DNA from: Setophaga petechia
Taxonomy: Eukaryota; Chordata; Aves; Passeriformes; Parulidae
Length of the DNA stretch: 64,000 bases
Reading direction: 5' to 3'
NCBI GenBank assembly: GCA_024362935.1
Contig: JANCRA010000014.1
Coordinates: 2,437,001 to 2,501,000 of the forward strand
The notes under the pieces were generated by a model. The model was not told the DNA's origin. It did no database searches and saw only the letters and a program-made list of their open reading frames with translations. This document shows positions 49,301 through 57,600 of this stretch, piece by piece. Position numbers and translations under genes: made by a program. How positions within the stretch are numbered: the stretch's first letter is position 1; each line of letters begins with the position of its first letter.

Positions 49301-49573
49301 GGTGCCCTCTGACCATTCCCACTCCCTGCACTGCCCCATTCCCTGCACTGCCCATTCCCAGCACTCTCCCACCCTCTCCCCCTGCCATTCCCCTTCCCTG
49401 GAGCTGTCTGACCATTCCCATTCCCTGGCTGCCTGCAGGAGCTGAGGAGCCAGAAGCAGAAGATGGTGTCGGAGCGGGAGCGCCTGCAAGCCGAGCTGGA
49501 TCACCTGCGGAAGTGCCTTGCCTTGCCTGCAATGCAGTGGTCTAGGGGTTATTTCAAGGGGTATCCCAGGTGA
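34087..49573 (+). CDS. GSE1: GSE1, genetic suppressor element 1 (15 shared coding exons)
   Basis: CDS joins 34087-34305, 38682-38881, 40161-40339, 40478-40675, 41061-41252, 41815-42125, 42474-42798, 44419-44999, 45514-45626, 46261-46531, 46650-46757, 46865-47233, 48181-48441, 48810-48913 and 49439-49573. All junctions have GT/AG and phases agree; total 3566 nt. This gives 1187 residues from the shared-exon Met, plus 13-15 from an upstream first exon; human GSE1 is about 1217. Order along the protein: Ser/Pro/Thr-rich N-terminus, Pro/Tyr/His-rich middle, long Arg-Glu helix (about 330-390), conserved blocks around YYYDLDDS and [18 protein letters not shown], acidic stretch, C-terminal coiled coil, and terminal GYFKGYPR. 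Known for the family: nuclear scaffold of LSD1-CoREST-HDAC (BHC) corepressor complexes. No frameshift or internal stop is present, so the gene is intact. Confidence 0.97.
34440..34965. repeat. 166-181-bp tandem repeat in a GSE1 intron
   Basis: About three copies of a long unit starting CAGTTCATCCAGAGT at 34445, 34611 and 34792. Each copy has GAGAGCACAGCATGGCA, GCCAGCCCTGTGCCCTCCCA and TTTCCCAACTGAACAGC. A fourth partial copy fades near 34965. No known transposon signature. Confidence 0.9.
36255..36720. promoter_or_regulatory. Candidate conserved noncoding element in GSE1 intron
   Basis: About 460 bp of unique balanced-composition sequence: GCTGTTAATTACATTTGCC, CCAGATTAGTTTCATTGAC, CCAGTTAATTATAACGATC, GCTTCATTAATTGCCGGGC, GATTGTTAACGCTATCGCG and GCTGCTAATTGTTGTTGGCC. 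It is dense in TAATTA and GTTAAC cores. It lies in the 4.4-kb intron between shared exons 1 and 2, and no coding frame fits. Confidence 0.42.
37035..37616. repeat. 18-bp minisatellite, about 31 copies
   Basis: Units ACACCCTGCACACTCAGG with variants (GACG, GATG, GGGG starts). Since 18 is a multiple of three and the unit lacks stops, a 163-codon frame spans it; that frame is an artefact. Located in the intron between GSE1 shared exons 1 and 2. Confidence 0.95.
38682..38881 (+). CDS. GSE1: GSE1 shared exon 2
   Basis: Acceptor TTGCATTCCAG, donor GACAG|GTATGG; phase 1 in, 0 out. Encodes residues 73-139: [20 protein letters not shown] (Ser-rich), [20 protein letters not shown], and [20 protein letters not shown]. 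These are near-identical to what I recall of mammalian GSE1. Confidence 0.97.
40161..40339 (+). CDS. GSE1: GSE1 shared exon 3, with NAGNAG acceptor
   Basis: The acceptor is CTTGCAGCAG. Using the second AG gives [17 protein letters not shown], matching the family; the first AG (exon start 40158) would insert one Gln. Donor CTCAA|GTGAGT, phase 2 out. Encodes residues 140-198, including [12 protein letters not shown] and [20 protein letters not shown]. Confidence 0.95.
40478..40675 (+). CDS. GSE1: GSE1 shared exon 4
   Basis: Acceptor TTGCCCCCAG, donor TTCAG|GTGGGC. Encodes residues 199-264: [40 protein letters not shown] and [15 protein letters not shown], then a His/Pro-rich end. The Tyr/His/Pro-rich character is typical of this part of GSE1. 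Confidence 0.97.
40797..40965 (-). pseudogene. NUMT: nuclear copy of part of mitochondrial 12S rRNA
   Basis: The minus strand reads as avian 12S rRNA. It holds the almost invariant AAACTGGGATTAGATACCCC (40911-40930), then CTATGCCTGGCCCTAAATCT, TGATGCTTACCCCTACTAAA, GAACTACGAGCACCAACGC, TTAAAACTCTAAGGACTTGG and CGGTGCCCCAAACCCACC. Upstream it has GAACTCCACGAAAGCCAGGG. About 165 bp sits in the intron between GSE1 exons 4 and 5. Few differences from memory of bird 12S suggest a fairly recent insertion. Edges are approximate; it is not a functional rRNA. Confidence 0.93.
41061..41252 (+). CDS. GSE1: GSE1 shared exon 5
   Basis: Acceptor GTGTCTCCCCAG, donor GAGAG|GTACGG. Encodes residues 265-328: [40 protein letters not shown] and [20 protein letters not shown]. 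Strong family match across the whole exon. Confidence 0.97.
41255..41600. repeat. About 40-bp minisatellite in a GSE1 intron
   Basis: Units GATGGGGAGCTCCAAAGGAT plus GGGGATGGTGAGGG, about eight copies, with paired 60-bp higher-order variants (TATGGGGATGGATGGGG). It begins immediately after the exon 5 donor, within a few bases of coding sequence. Confidence 0.9.
41815..42125 (+). CDS. GSE1: GSE1 shared exon 6 (Arg-Glu helix)
   Basis: Acceptor CTCTCTGCAG, donor GAGCAG|GTAGTG. Encodes residues 329-432: LQMDEELRQ, then about 55 residues of alternating Arg and Glu with a few Lys/Asp/Leu (41838-42005), then [12 protein letters not shown]. The charged part is a predicted long single helix or coiled coil and is encoded by a CGGGAG-type hexanucleotide repeat, so its length may vary between individuals. 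Confidence 0.97.
42474..42798 (+). CDS. GSE1: GSE1 shared exon 7
   Basis: Acceptor CCACCGCAG, donor CCCCAG|GTAGGG. Encodes residues 433-540. It includes [20 protein letters not shown], a His/Pro-rich segment, and the highly conserved [20 protein letters not shown] and [20 protein letters not shown], a charged helix following on from the exon 6 helix. Confidence 0.97.
42799..44418 (+). other. GSE1: GSE1 intron 7
   Basis: Longest of the 3' introns (1620 bp). Holds a CR1 fragment (42930-43212). The remainder (43260-44340) is GC-rich unique sequence with CpG-rich spots and one AT-richer block near 43680-43770. No extra exon with consistent phase and family match was found. Confidence 0.6.
42930..43212 (+). 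mobile_element. CR1 LINE fragment
   Basis: Sense-strand CR1 3' region: GATATTGGGAAGACATTCTT, CCTGTGAGGGTGGGGAAGCC, TGGCACAGGGTACCCAGAAA, GTCCAAGGCCAGGTTGCATG and GGCTTTGAGCAATCTGCTC, ending CACACCATTCCATGATGCC and a degenerate ATGATATGATGAT tail. 5'-truncated. Confidence 0.92.
44419..44999 (+). CDS. GSE1: GSE1 shared exon 8 (largest)
   Basis: Acceptor TGCCCGCAG, donor GAAAG|GTGAGG. Encodes residues 541-734: [60 protein letters not shown] (with the SUMO-like VKVE), [20 protein letters not shown], and [20 protein letters not shown] followed by [11 protein letters not shown]. Most variable exon overall, with conserved islands. Confidence 0.97.
45514..45626 (+). CDS. GSE1: GSE1 shared exon 9
   Basis: Acceptor CATCCCCAG, donor TCTGAG|GTACTG; phase 1 in, 0 out. 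Encodes residues 735-772: [20 protein letters not shown] and [18 protein letters not shown]. The acidic Asp/Glu patch and the following Cys are conserved in the family. Confidence 0.97.
45735..46225. repeat. GATGGG/AATGGG hexanucleotide-derived repeat
   Basis: About 490 bp of degenerate GGGGATGGAGATGGGAATGG-type repeats, filling most of the 634-bp intron between GSE1 exons 9 and 10 and stopping about 35 bp before the exon 10 acceptor. Confidence 0.92.
46261..46531 (+). CDS. GSE1: GSE1 shared exon 10
   Basis: Acceptor CTCGCCCCAG, donor GGAAAG|GTAACA. Encodes residues 773-862: [20 protein letters not shown], a basic [18 protein letters not shown] block (candidate nuclear localisation signal), and [20 protein letters not shown] and [15 protein letters not shown]. 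This is the most conserved stretch of the protein. Confidence 0.98.
46650..46757 (+). CDS. GSE1: GSE1 shared exon 11
   Basis: Acceptor CATGCTGCAG, donor CACTG|GTAAGT. Encodes residues 863-898: [20 protein letters not shown] and [12 protein letters not shown]. Short exon with 118-bp and 107-bp introns on either side. Confidence 0.96.
46865..47233 (+). CDS. GSE1: GSE1 shared exon 12
   Basis: Acceptor CTTCCCAAAG (A at -3, weaker than usual), donor ACAAAG|GTAACG. Encodes residues 899-1021: a variable Pro/Leu-rich start, then [20 protein letters not shown] and [26 protein letters not shown]. The second half matches the family almost exactly. Confidence 0.96.
47234..48180 (+). other. GSE1: GSE1 intron 12, AT-rich, with a CR1 remnant
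   Basis: 947-bp intron. 47234-47760 is AT-rich and unique with several TTAAACTTAA-type repeats near 47600. A CR1 remnant follows at 47764-47866. No exon-like segment was seen. Confidence 0.7.
47764..47866 (-). mobile_element. CR1 LINE remnant
   Basis: Antisense CR1 motif: CCTTCTTGAACCCCTCCAGG, GATGGGGACTCCACCACCTC, GGGCAGCTCCTTGTTCAATA and AAGAAATTCTCCCTGATGTC. About 100 bp, internal part only. Confidence 0.85.
48181..48441 (+). CDS. GSE1: GSE1 shared exon 13 (acidic stretch)
   Basis: Acceptor CTGCCCACAG, donor AGAAG|GTAAGG. Encodes residues 1022-1108: [20 protein letters not shown], a Pro/Arg-rich segment, an acidic run of about 17 Glu/Asp (near 48332-48378, GAGGAGGAG codons), and [18 protein letters not shown]. 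Conserved at both ends; the middle is variable. Confidence 0.97.
48810..48913 (+). CDS. GSE1: GSE1 shared exon 14
   Basis: Acceptor GCTGTTGCAG, donor GGCG|GTGAGT; phase 1 in, 0 out. Encodes residues 1109-1143: [20 protein letters not shown] and [15 protein letters not shown], the first half of the C-terminal coiled coil. Confidence 0.97.
48925..49100. repeat. Short CACCCATCCCCTGG minisatellite
   Basis: Tandem 14-bp units CACCCATCCCCTGG with CACACATCCCTTGG variants, in the intron between GSE1 exons 14 and 15. A second, unrelated CCCTGCACTGCCCATTC repeat follows at about 49215-49425. Confidence 0.88.
49439..49573 (+). CDS. GSE1: GSE1 last coding exon
   Basis: Acceptor CTGCCTGCAG. Encodes residues 1144-1187: [20 protein letters not shown] and [13 protein letters not shown], ending GYFKGYPR and a TGA at 49571-49573. 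The heptad-like charged segment completes the C-terminal coiled coil. Confidence 0.98.
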   Translation, partial: ELRSQKQKMVSERERLQAELDHLRKCLALPAMQWSRGYFKGYPR

Positions 49574-51955
49574 CGCTCCTTGGGCCAGGCCGAACATATA
49601 GTCTAGAAATAATAATCTATTTTATTACCTTGAATATTTAATATTTTTCACTGGGAGGTTTGAAGCTACGAAAATAAAATTTAAAAAAAAAAACCCGAAC
49701 GGAAAAAAATCAAAAAAAAAAAAAAAAAGAAGAAAAACCCCAAACCACGACAACAAAATCATTAATAATAAAAGGAAGAAAACAAAACAAAAAAAAAAAA
49801 AGGAGAAATAAATTAATGGAGAATGTGCCATGCATGAAGCAAACGGGAGCCGGGAGGAGCCGGGAGCCCATCCCACGGCCAGCAGCCCCCGGCATGTCCC
49901 CTCCTGTCCCCTCCTCCGGGGGCCACGGCTCTGAAGCGCCCCCCTCCACCCACCCACACTTTATAACGCTCATTTTTGTTGGTTCTTTGTTTTTTTTTTT
50001 TTCTAAAAAAAAAAAAAATTAAAAAAAAAAAGACAATGAAAGGACTCCACCGACAACACTAAACCCGGCGGGGCCCTGGGTGCTGCCGGATCCCGCTCCC
50101 AGCACGGCACCCCCAGCCCGGGGCTTCCCCTGGAAATGCACTTCGCTATCAAAAAATAAAGTCAATAAACTGGTTGAAGGTCCCTTTTTGTTCCTGGTTG
50201 GTGGGGAAGGGGCAGGGACACGCGTGGGGTCACTTTGTCACCCCGGCTTTGGGATTGAACAGACGGAAAAAAAGAGGAAAAAAAAAAAGGTGCTTCAGCC
50301 TTGTACTGTGTATATATATTAAAAAACAACAAAGTTTTGTATGTTTTTATTGCTTTAATTATTGTTATAAAAAGCTTGCCTTTTTTTTTAAGATGTTTCT
50401 GCTTTTTTTTTTCCCTTTTTTTCCCCCCGCTCCTTCTCCCTCCCTGTTTTTACTTTCTTTCTAGTTTGTTTTCTTTTTTTTTTCCTTTTGGCAAAAGGAT
50501 TAACTCGCTTTTTAGTGTTTGTACTGCTGCTGGTCGGGCCAGAAAAGATATTGAAGTGTTTTAAAGAGAATTGAAACCCAGGAAAAATAAATCCCCTTTT
50601 CCACTGGGGCAGGTCCTGTCCCACCACCAGGCCCTCGAGAAGCTGAGCCCTTCCACCCTTCTATGGTTTTTTTTATTTTTACCCTCTGTCTTTGCTTTCT
50701 GGGGCTTTTTCTGCTCCAGCTGGATCGTCGTGGGTGTCACGGTGCCGGGTGGTGTCTGAGCCTTGCCCAGGCTCCATCTGCCAAAGGAAAAATCCCAAGG
50801 AATTGCGTGGAGAGGGTGGAGGGTTCAGGGGTGGGTGGCACTGGGGTGTCCTTGTCACCCCACAAAAATACCAAGACAATCAGAGCGGCTCTAAGGCAGT
50901 TTGGGCACAGGGAGAGTGGGTCCTGTGGGGTCTCTTGGTGGCACTTTGGGGACATTCCACGTGGAGCTGTGCCCGCAGGCGGGCAGGGATGTCCTGGTGC
51001 CACCAGGGTCAGGCTTGGTGCCATTTTTAGCCACTTGCTAAAAACCAGCGCGTGCCCCGCCTCCCCTCCCCCGGGAGAGCCTTTTTATTTGATTGTTATT
51101 TTTAAATTATTTATTAGAAATTGTTTTTAATTCGCCACGAGACCAGCTTCACATCTCTGGGAAAAGGTGACCTCTGCTTCCTGCTTTAAATTCCCTCGTT
51201 GCACTGGCAAAGGGAAGCATTAACCCCCCCACGCCCCCCCCCCTGCTCCCTGCTCTCTCATTGGCTTCACCAAATAAAAAAGAAAAAAAAAGAAAAAAAG
51301 CTGGGCAAGATTAAAAAGCAAAATGCCCTTGTGACAGAAATTAGTTTAATCTTTTTTAAATCCCCAATTGCCTCGCCAGCCTCTGGCCTCGCTGCTGCCA
51401 ACTCCGGGCTTCGAAGGGAATTTTAACACGGCAAAATTCGCTCCTTTCCCTTCCTGTGTGCCGTGGCAGAGGGAGGGGGAAGGAGCCAGGGATGGAAAAT
51501 CATTGGCAATTTATCCCTCGCCGTGCTGAGGAGCCTGGCTGGGATGCAGCCTTGCTTTGTAGCAGTTCCTGTGCTGACTTTCCCTCCTCACCAGCCTGGA
51601 TTCTGGGTTTTTGGACCAATTTTCTCCCCCACCCTGGGGTTGTGGTGAGAATTTGTGTCCATGCAGAATTGCTGGAGCAGCTGTGCCAGAGCCTGGAAGG
51701 GCTGGGAGGAAGGAGAGGAAGGCAGAGCCTGCTGGGGGCAGCTTGGATGCTGTGAAAGAAAACAAAAAAAAAAAAACGCCCAAAAAGGAGGAAAACCCAA
51801 CCCTAAAAATGTTCAAAGTGTACCTTGTTGGAATTAATTGTAATGTAATATATTATTTGTTGACTGTAGTAATTAGGTATTTATGAATATATTGCTGTAA
51901 TTCCTGAAAACATCCCCCAAAAAAACCCAAATAAACTCTTCCACAACGACGGCAA
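49574..51955 (+). other. GSE1: GSE1 3' UTR (probable extent)
   Basis: Noncoding sequence after the GSE1 stop. 49675-50035 has several long A runs. AATAAA-type signals occur near 49674, 49805, 50155, 50586 and 51930. The AT-rich, unique segment 51805-51940 (GGAATTAATTGTAATGTAAT, TAATTAGGTATTTATGAATA) looks like a conserved distal 3' UTR end. Total length of about 2.4 kb is plausible; the cleavage site used is not certain. Confidence 0.65.
51930..51935 (+). terminator. GSE1: Candidate distal GSE1 polyadenylation signal
   Basis: AATAAA at 51930-51935 follows an AT-rich 3' UTR-like block and precedes GC-rich sequence and then the 52.2-kb minisatellite. Earlier AATAAA copies at about 50155-50168 could give a shorter UTR. 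Confidence 0.5.
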
Positions 51956-52194
51956 GGAATCCTTTCTCCCTGGGGAAGGCAGCCCTGCTCCGAGCACAGC
52001 CCCTGCCGTCATTCCTGCCATCCTCCCCGCCGTGCCAGCCCCTGGGGCACAGCAATGGCACAGCAGTGGCACAGATGGCGGCGGGAGCCCGGCCCAGATG
52101 CTCGGGCAGGGCAGCGCCGGCAGCCTGGAGCCCCCGGGCACCACCGGGAATAATGAGAGCTGCCGTCAGCACAGCCCTGCTGCGGCCAGAGACC

Positions 52195-53000
52195 GCCTGG
52201 ATCCTGTCCCAAATCCTGCCTGGATCCGCCTGGATCCTGCTTGAATCTTGCCCTGGATCCTGCCTGAATCCTATCTGGTTTCTGCTTTAATCCTGCCCTG
52301 GATCCTGCTCTGGATTCTGCTTGGATCCTGCCCTAGGTCCTGTCTGAATCCTGCCTGGATCCTGTTTGAATTCTGTTCCAAATCCTACCTGGATCCTGCC
52401 CCAGATCCTGCCTGGATCCTGCCCTAGATCCTGTCTGGATCCTGCTTGAATATTGCCCTGGATTCTGCCAGGATCCTGCCCTGGATCCTGCCCTAGATCC
52501 TGCTTGAATATTGCCCTGGATTCTGCCAGGATCCTGACCCAATTCCTGCCCTAGATCCTGTCTGGATCCTGCTTGAATATTGCCCTGGATTCTGCCAGGA
52601 TCCTGACCCAATTCCTGCCCTAGATCCTGTCTGGATCCTGCTTGAATATTGCCCTGGATTCTGCCAGGATCCTGCCCCAGATCCTGCCTGGATCCTGCCC
52701 TAGATCCTGTCTGGATTCTGCCCCGGACCCTGCCAGGATCCTGCCCCAAATCCTTGATCCTGCTTGAATCCTGCCCTAGATCCTCTCTGGATCCTGCCTC
52801 AGATGCTGCCCTGAATCCTGCCTGGATCCTGCCCTAGATCCTGTCTGAATCCTGCCCTGGATTGTGCTTGGATCCTGCCCCAAATCCTGCTGCAGATCCT
52901 GCTTGAATCCTGCCTGGATTCTGCCCTGAATCCCTCCAAGATCCCACCTGGATTCTGCCCTGAATCCCTGCAGGATCCTGCCCTGGATCCTGCCCTTGCC
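52195..53000. repeat. GGATCCTGCC minisatellite between convergent genes
   Basis: About 800 bp of 10-11-bp units (TGGATCCTGCC, CTAGATCCTGT, TTGAATCCTGC). A higher-order unit of about 65 bp (GGATCCTGCTTGAATATTGC, CCTGGATTCTGCCAGGATCC) is repeated three to four times at 52430-52680. It lies between the 3' ends of GSE1 and GINS2. Confidence 0.93.
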
Positions 53001-53126
53001 TGTCCCTCTGCCGCAGGGAAACGGGCCCGGAGCCAAAGGGGAGCTGCAGGATTTTCCAAGCATTGTTTGTGACACAGCCCAGGATTCATCTGATGCCGTT
53101 CTTCAGCTGCAATTAATTTATTTTAT

Positions 53127-53128
53127 TA

Positions 53129-53163
<35 letters not shown>
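53127..53163. repeat. Poly-T tract
   Basis: An almost uninterrupted run of more than 30 T, followed by GCAGACAG. It may be the poly-A tail of an insertion on the minus strand, but no source sequence or target-site duplication was recognised next to it. Confidence 0.9.
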
Positions 53164-53164
<1 letters not shown>

Positions 53165-53544
53165 AGACAGCTTCAGATTAAAACCCCAAATATTACAAAA
53201 ATAAAGATGGTTGATATTCTGGTATTTCCCCACAGCCTGGCATCTGAGAGGGAAAACCATTTTCTTTTGTCCTTCTCCAAAGAGCAGATGGATCTGCTTC
53301 CCAGCTGATCTCCCCAGCAGACACCTCATTGCTGCCACATCTTCCCTTCTTTTTTCTTTTTTTCTTTTTCCCCGAGGCTCTGAGAAAATCCATGGAAGCA
53401 CCGCCTCGAAATTTATGGCTTTCAAGGCAGCGTGTGGCCTGTGCTGCCCTCAGAAGTTCCCTCGCTGAAGTACAACCCGAGAGATCCGCCCAGAGTCACC
53501 GGGGAGAAGCTGCACAGCTGCCACCCTGCCCGGGGCCCCGAGGG

Positions 53545-53830
53545 GACATGGGGACAGTGGCACTGCCTGCTCTTCATGCCATGAGAGGACATGGGGACAG
53601 TGGCACTGCCCCCTCTCTGTGCCCCGAGGGGACATGGGGACAGTGGCACTGCCTGCTCTTCATGCCATGAGAGGACATGGGGAAAGTGGCACTGCCCCCT
53701 CTCTGTGCCCCGAGGGGACATGGGGACAGTGGCACTGCCCTGCTCTTCATGCCATGAGAGGACATGGGGACAGTGGCACTGCCCTCTCTTTGTGCCCTGA
53801 GGCACACAGGAACAGTGGCACTGGGACATG
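53545..53830. repeat. About 52-bp minisatellite
   Basis: Units of GGGGACATGGGGACAGTGGC plus ACTGCCYNCTCTTCATGCCATGAGAG alternate with a CTCTCTGTGCCCCGAGG version, five to six copies. It lies downstream of the GINS2 3' end. Confidence 0.9.
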
Positions 53831-54020
53831 GGGACACAAGGACAGTAGGGGCACCTTCATGCCATGCAGGCACACTGCAGTGGGGACACTTGGACAAGGC
53901 TCTGTGGTGTCCTGCAGGGACATGGGGACACAGAGATAGTGGGCCAGCCTGGTGGGGGACACAGGGAGTGTGTCACACACAGGGGACACGGTGCCACCAT
54001 GCCAGGGGACACTGGGAGTG

Positions 54021-54026
54021 TTTAAT
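54021..54026 (-). terminator. GINS2: Possible GINS2 polyadenylation signal (ATTAAA)
   Basis: TTTAAT on the + strand gives ATTAAA on the minus strand, about 510 nt past the GINS2 stop. No AATAAA was seen between 54026 and 54537 on that strand, so this variant signal is the nearest candidate. Weak support. Confidence 0.3.
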
Positions 54027-54537
54027 GGGCAGTGACAGAGCTGGGGTCACACGAGTGGTGCCACAGGTGAGGGGATGTGGTGGCACCAAGCTGGGAGGGA
54101 CAAGGACAGAACACGGTGACTCCAAGGGAGGGACACACAGACAGGACAGAGTGACACAGAGCTGATGTCCCCAAGCTCACCCCATGCCCTGTGCCACCCT
54201 CAGTGCCACATCCCAGAGCTGTAAATAGGGGAAGGGGACATGGACAGGGCCGGGCTCTGAACAAAGTTGTGTTTTGAGGGACCTGGGTGTTGGTTCTGGG
54301 GGGTGACAAAAAGGTGGGGAGGGAGTAAAAGTGCCCCAAGGCAGGATGAGGACAATCCCAGGGGGAAGAGTAAAAACCCCTGGGGGAGGGAGGGCAAAAA
54401 CCCCCTGCACCAGGCTCTGGGGATGCTGCAGCAGCTCCAGAACAATTTTCCCCAGCCCTGAGGGAGGTTTGAGGGCTGGCAGTCCCTGCAGGGAGGTGGG
54501 GGCTGCCCAGGTGAGGCAGCTCCTTCCCAGCTCCCCG

Positions 54538-54663
54538 TCAGAAGTCCTGGGAGTGGGAGCCCTCGCCAGGCTGGAGGTTGGTCCGGAGCTTGTACATGTG
54601 GTCCAAGGCCTGGGTGAGGAAAGTGCCAGTGGTGTTGATCTCCATCAGGGTTAAGTTATCCAG
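54538..54663 (-). CDS. GINS2: GINS2 exon 5 (last)
   Basis: Acceptor CCCCTTTCAG on the minus strand. Encodes [31 protein letters not shown] and GSHSQDF with TGA at 54538-54540. Completes the helical A-domain end and the C-terminal tail. Confidence 0.98.
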   Translation of the reverse strand: MDNLTLMEINTTGTFLTQALDHMYKLRTNLQPGEGSHSQDF

Positions 54664-57600
54664 CTGAAAGGGGAGATAACAGGATTTGAGAATACAAGGT
54701 ACTCGTGAAGCAGCTCACAGCCCACAGCTCCCTTTGGTGACACCTCAAGGGACTGACCCAGCTGCCAGCCCTGGGCAAGGGAAGCACCCAAGCACCATTT
54801 CAGGAGCATTCCCCATGTCTGGAAGTGCTCAAGGACAGGCTGGATGGGGCTTGCAGCTGCCTGGTCTAGTGCAAAGTGTGGAAAGGGATGGAACGAGACC
54901 TCTAAGAGCCAACCCAAACCATCCCATGACTGCCTCCCACAAGGCACAAGGCTCAACACACACCTCCAGCTCCTCAGTGACACACCCACAACCCAGGCCA
55001 GCACTCCCCTTTTCCCAGCAGCCCATCCCTCAGCCCTGATCCCCCTGGATCCCACCTTGGCGTGAGCCTCCTGCTGCCGCACGAAGCTGTCGGCGGACAG
55101 GCGCAGCTTGGCCATGCGCGTGTCCCACGTGTCCTTCACCAGCGTCCGGATCTCGTCTGCCCTGGGGATGTTGTCAGAGGCACTGGGACAGGGAAAGGGA
55201 GGGCAGGCTCAGGGCAGGCTCTGAGGGCTGTGTGGTTGTGTCACTGAGTGGTTATGTCACCCAGTGCTGTTGGCACTGAGTGGTTGTGTCACAGCGTGGT
55301 GTTGTCACCACCTCACCACACCCTGAACTCGCAGGACAGTTTGCTTTATAAAAACCTGCAACTCCACACTAAAATCCTCTATGCTCCTTGTCCTGCTGGC
55401 ATTTCTGGGATGGGTTCTTTCCCCAGGAATGCTCAGCCCCAATGCAGCAGCTGGCTGTCCCTAGAATCCCTCTGCTCTTCAATTGCCCAGCTGGCACAAG
55501 GCACAGAGAGGGCCCCAAACCTGCCCAAAGTCACAGCTAGCTGGGGAATCCAAGGGCTCAGGCAGGATGAAATTCCCTCCTCAGGGCTCCTGAGGCTCCA
55601 TCAGGGAGAATTAAGCTGGAAGGACCGGATGGGATGTGCCACATCACGCCATGAAGGCCATTCAGTGCGGCCATAAGGAGCTGGGAGACAGGATGGATGC
55701 ACAGGGGCAGAGCTGTCAGGGCTGCTGGAGCGTGCTGGGAAGGAGCAGCACGCCAGGAGCCTCCTCTCCAGAGGGAAAAGCCAGAGCTGGAATGCCCACC
55801 CTGCTTAATCGAGGGCTTAAAAAGTCAGCAGAGCCCTCGCCGAGACAAATACCAGCCAGCAGATTTCACAAGTGAAATGCCTCAGCAGGCAGGAGCTCAG
55901 GCTCGGAATATCCCCGGCCTCCTGCTTCCCAGGCTGAGGCAAGAGGAGCTTTCCTCCTGAAGGAGAGCCAAGGAAGGAGCCTGGAGGCTGGAGTCTGCTG
56001 AACAGATTGCAGCCGTGGAACGTGTGGCAGCTCCTCCAGGCCTCCACGCTGAGCTGCTGCTCAATAAAGCAGCACAGCCCCAATTATGAGGCCACGGAAG
56101 GAGCCATCCCCGAGTTCCTGAGAGGCAGAGTCACCAGCAGGGAAGTGCTGCTGCGAAATCTTGGCAGGCTGAGGGATGAAACCTCCCTCAACTCTCCCTT
56201 TCCCCACTGCCCTGTGGGGCTGCTGCCAAGCAAAGCTTGAAAAATCATCCGTGCTCACACCAAGTGGGGTGGAAAATGGCCCAGCTCAGCTCCTACTCAC
56301 TAGTTCAGCAGCAGCTTGGTGAGCTCCATGTAGTAGGGACTGGGCATTGGAGTGAAGGTGTCCTCCTTCCGCTCCTGATCCCGGATTTCCTCCAGTTTCC
56401 CTAAAATACAACCAGGGATACTCCGCTCTTGCCAGGTTTTCAATGCTCCAGAAGTGTTTTTCCCTCCTCCCCAGAAAAATCCACACTGCTTCTGTAGGAT
56501 CAGGACATGGATGCCTCCAAGGTCTCCCTCCTCACACAGGTTTTCCCAAGAATTAGTGACAGGATGAGAGGAAACAGCCTCAGGTTTTGCCAGGGGATGT
56601 TCAGGTCAGAATTCCTGGACTGAAAGGGTGGTTAAACACTGGAAGGGGCTGCCCAGGGAGGTTTGGAGTCCCCATCCCTGGAGGTGGCACTCTGGGCTGG
56701 TGACAAGTTTGGCACAAGTTGATGAGGTTGGAGGTATTTTCCAACCAAAAAAATTCTGGGATTCTGTGACCCAAAGCCCCTAAAGCTTTTTCTGAACAAG
56801 CCTCACCACCCTCAGAGTAAATAAAGAATTCCAGTGGTGGGACATGAGATCCTTCTGTCTCAGCTGCTTTGTGTTTTTGAGTTAAGCTCCCTGTTAATGG
56901 TAAAAACCAGGCTATTTTTAATTTTATGTTTCCACAGCACCACTGAAGGCCAGAGCTGAAGCCAGAGCCTCCATCCTCACCAACATCCATCCATTCTGGG
57001 GGAATGAGCCGACACTTCTGCCTCTGCTTGAGATTAATGGCCAACCACACAGGCACTTCCACTGGCAAGCCAGGATTGAAGGGACCCAGATCTCCCTGGA
57101 AAACAAATTAAGGATGAGAGGCAGCAACAACCAGGGCTTGGACTGCACAGAGCATGTCTGCTAATGTGGTGAGAATTTCCAGAGGATTTGGAAAAGCCTG
57201 AGTCAAACATTTGATCCTCCATTTCCTCCTCTCACTTCCCAGAATTCTTGCTCTCATCTCCCTCGAGAAGGAATAACCAACGTTTCCAGTGCATTTTCTG
57301 TTCCAAGGTGTTTCAGAAGAGTTACAAACTCCACCTCGCTGGACATACAGCTCCCAGAGGCTCCCCAGGTTGTGGTCAGCCCCAGGACAGCCGGACACCC
57401 CCAGCCAGGGCTCAGGGTCCCCTCGTGGATGTGGGGGGACAGCACAGCCCCCTCAAAACCTCCTGGGGGCTGCACTGCCTCTGCTCCCAACCCTCTGCCG
57501 GTCATTCCCGAATCCCTCCATCCCAAATCCATCCTCCATCTCCTTCCCCTGTTCCCAAACACCCCAGACCCACCCTCATCCCCTCAGACGCACCCCAATC

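Noticed and set aside
53126..53425. 99-codon minus-strand frame ending in poly-Lys
   Set aside because: The Lys run is the poly-T tract read in antisense and the rest matches nothing I recognise.
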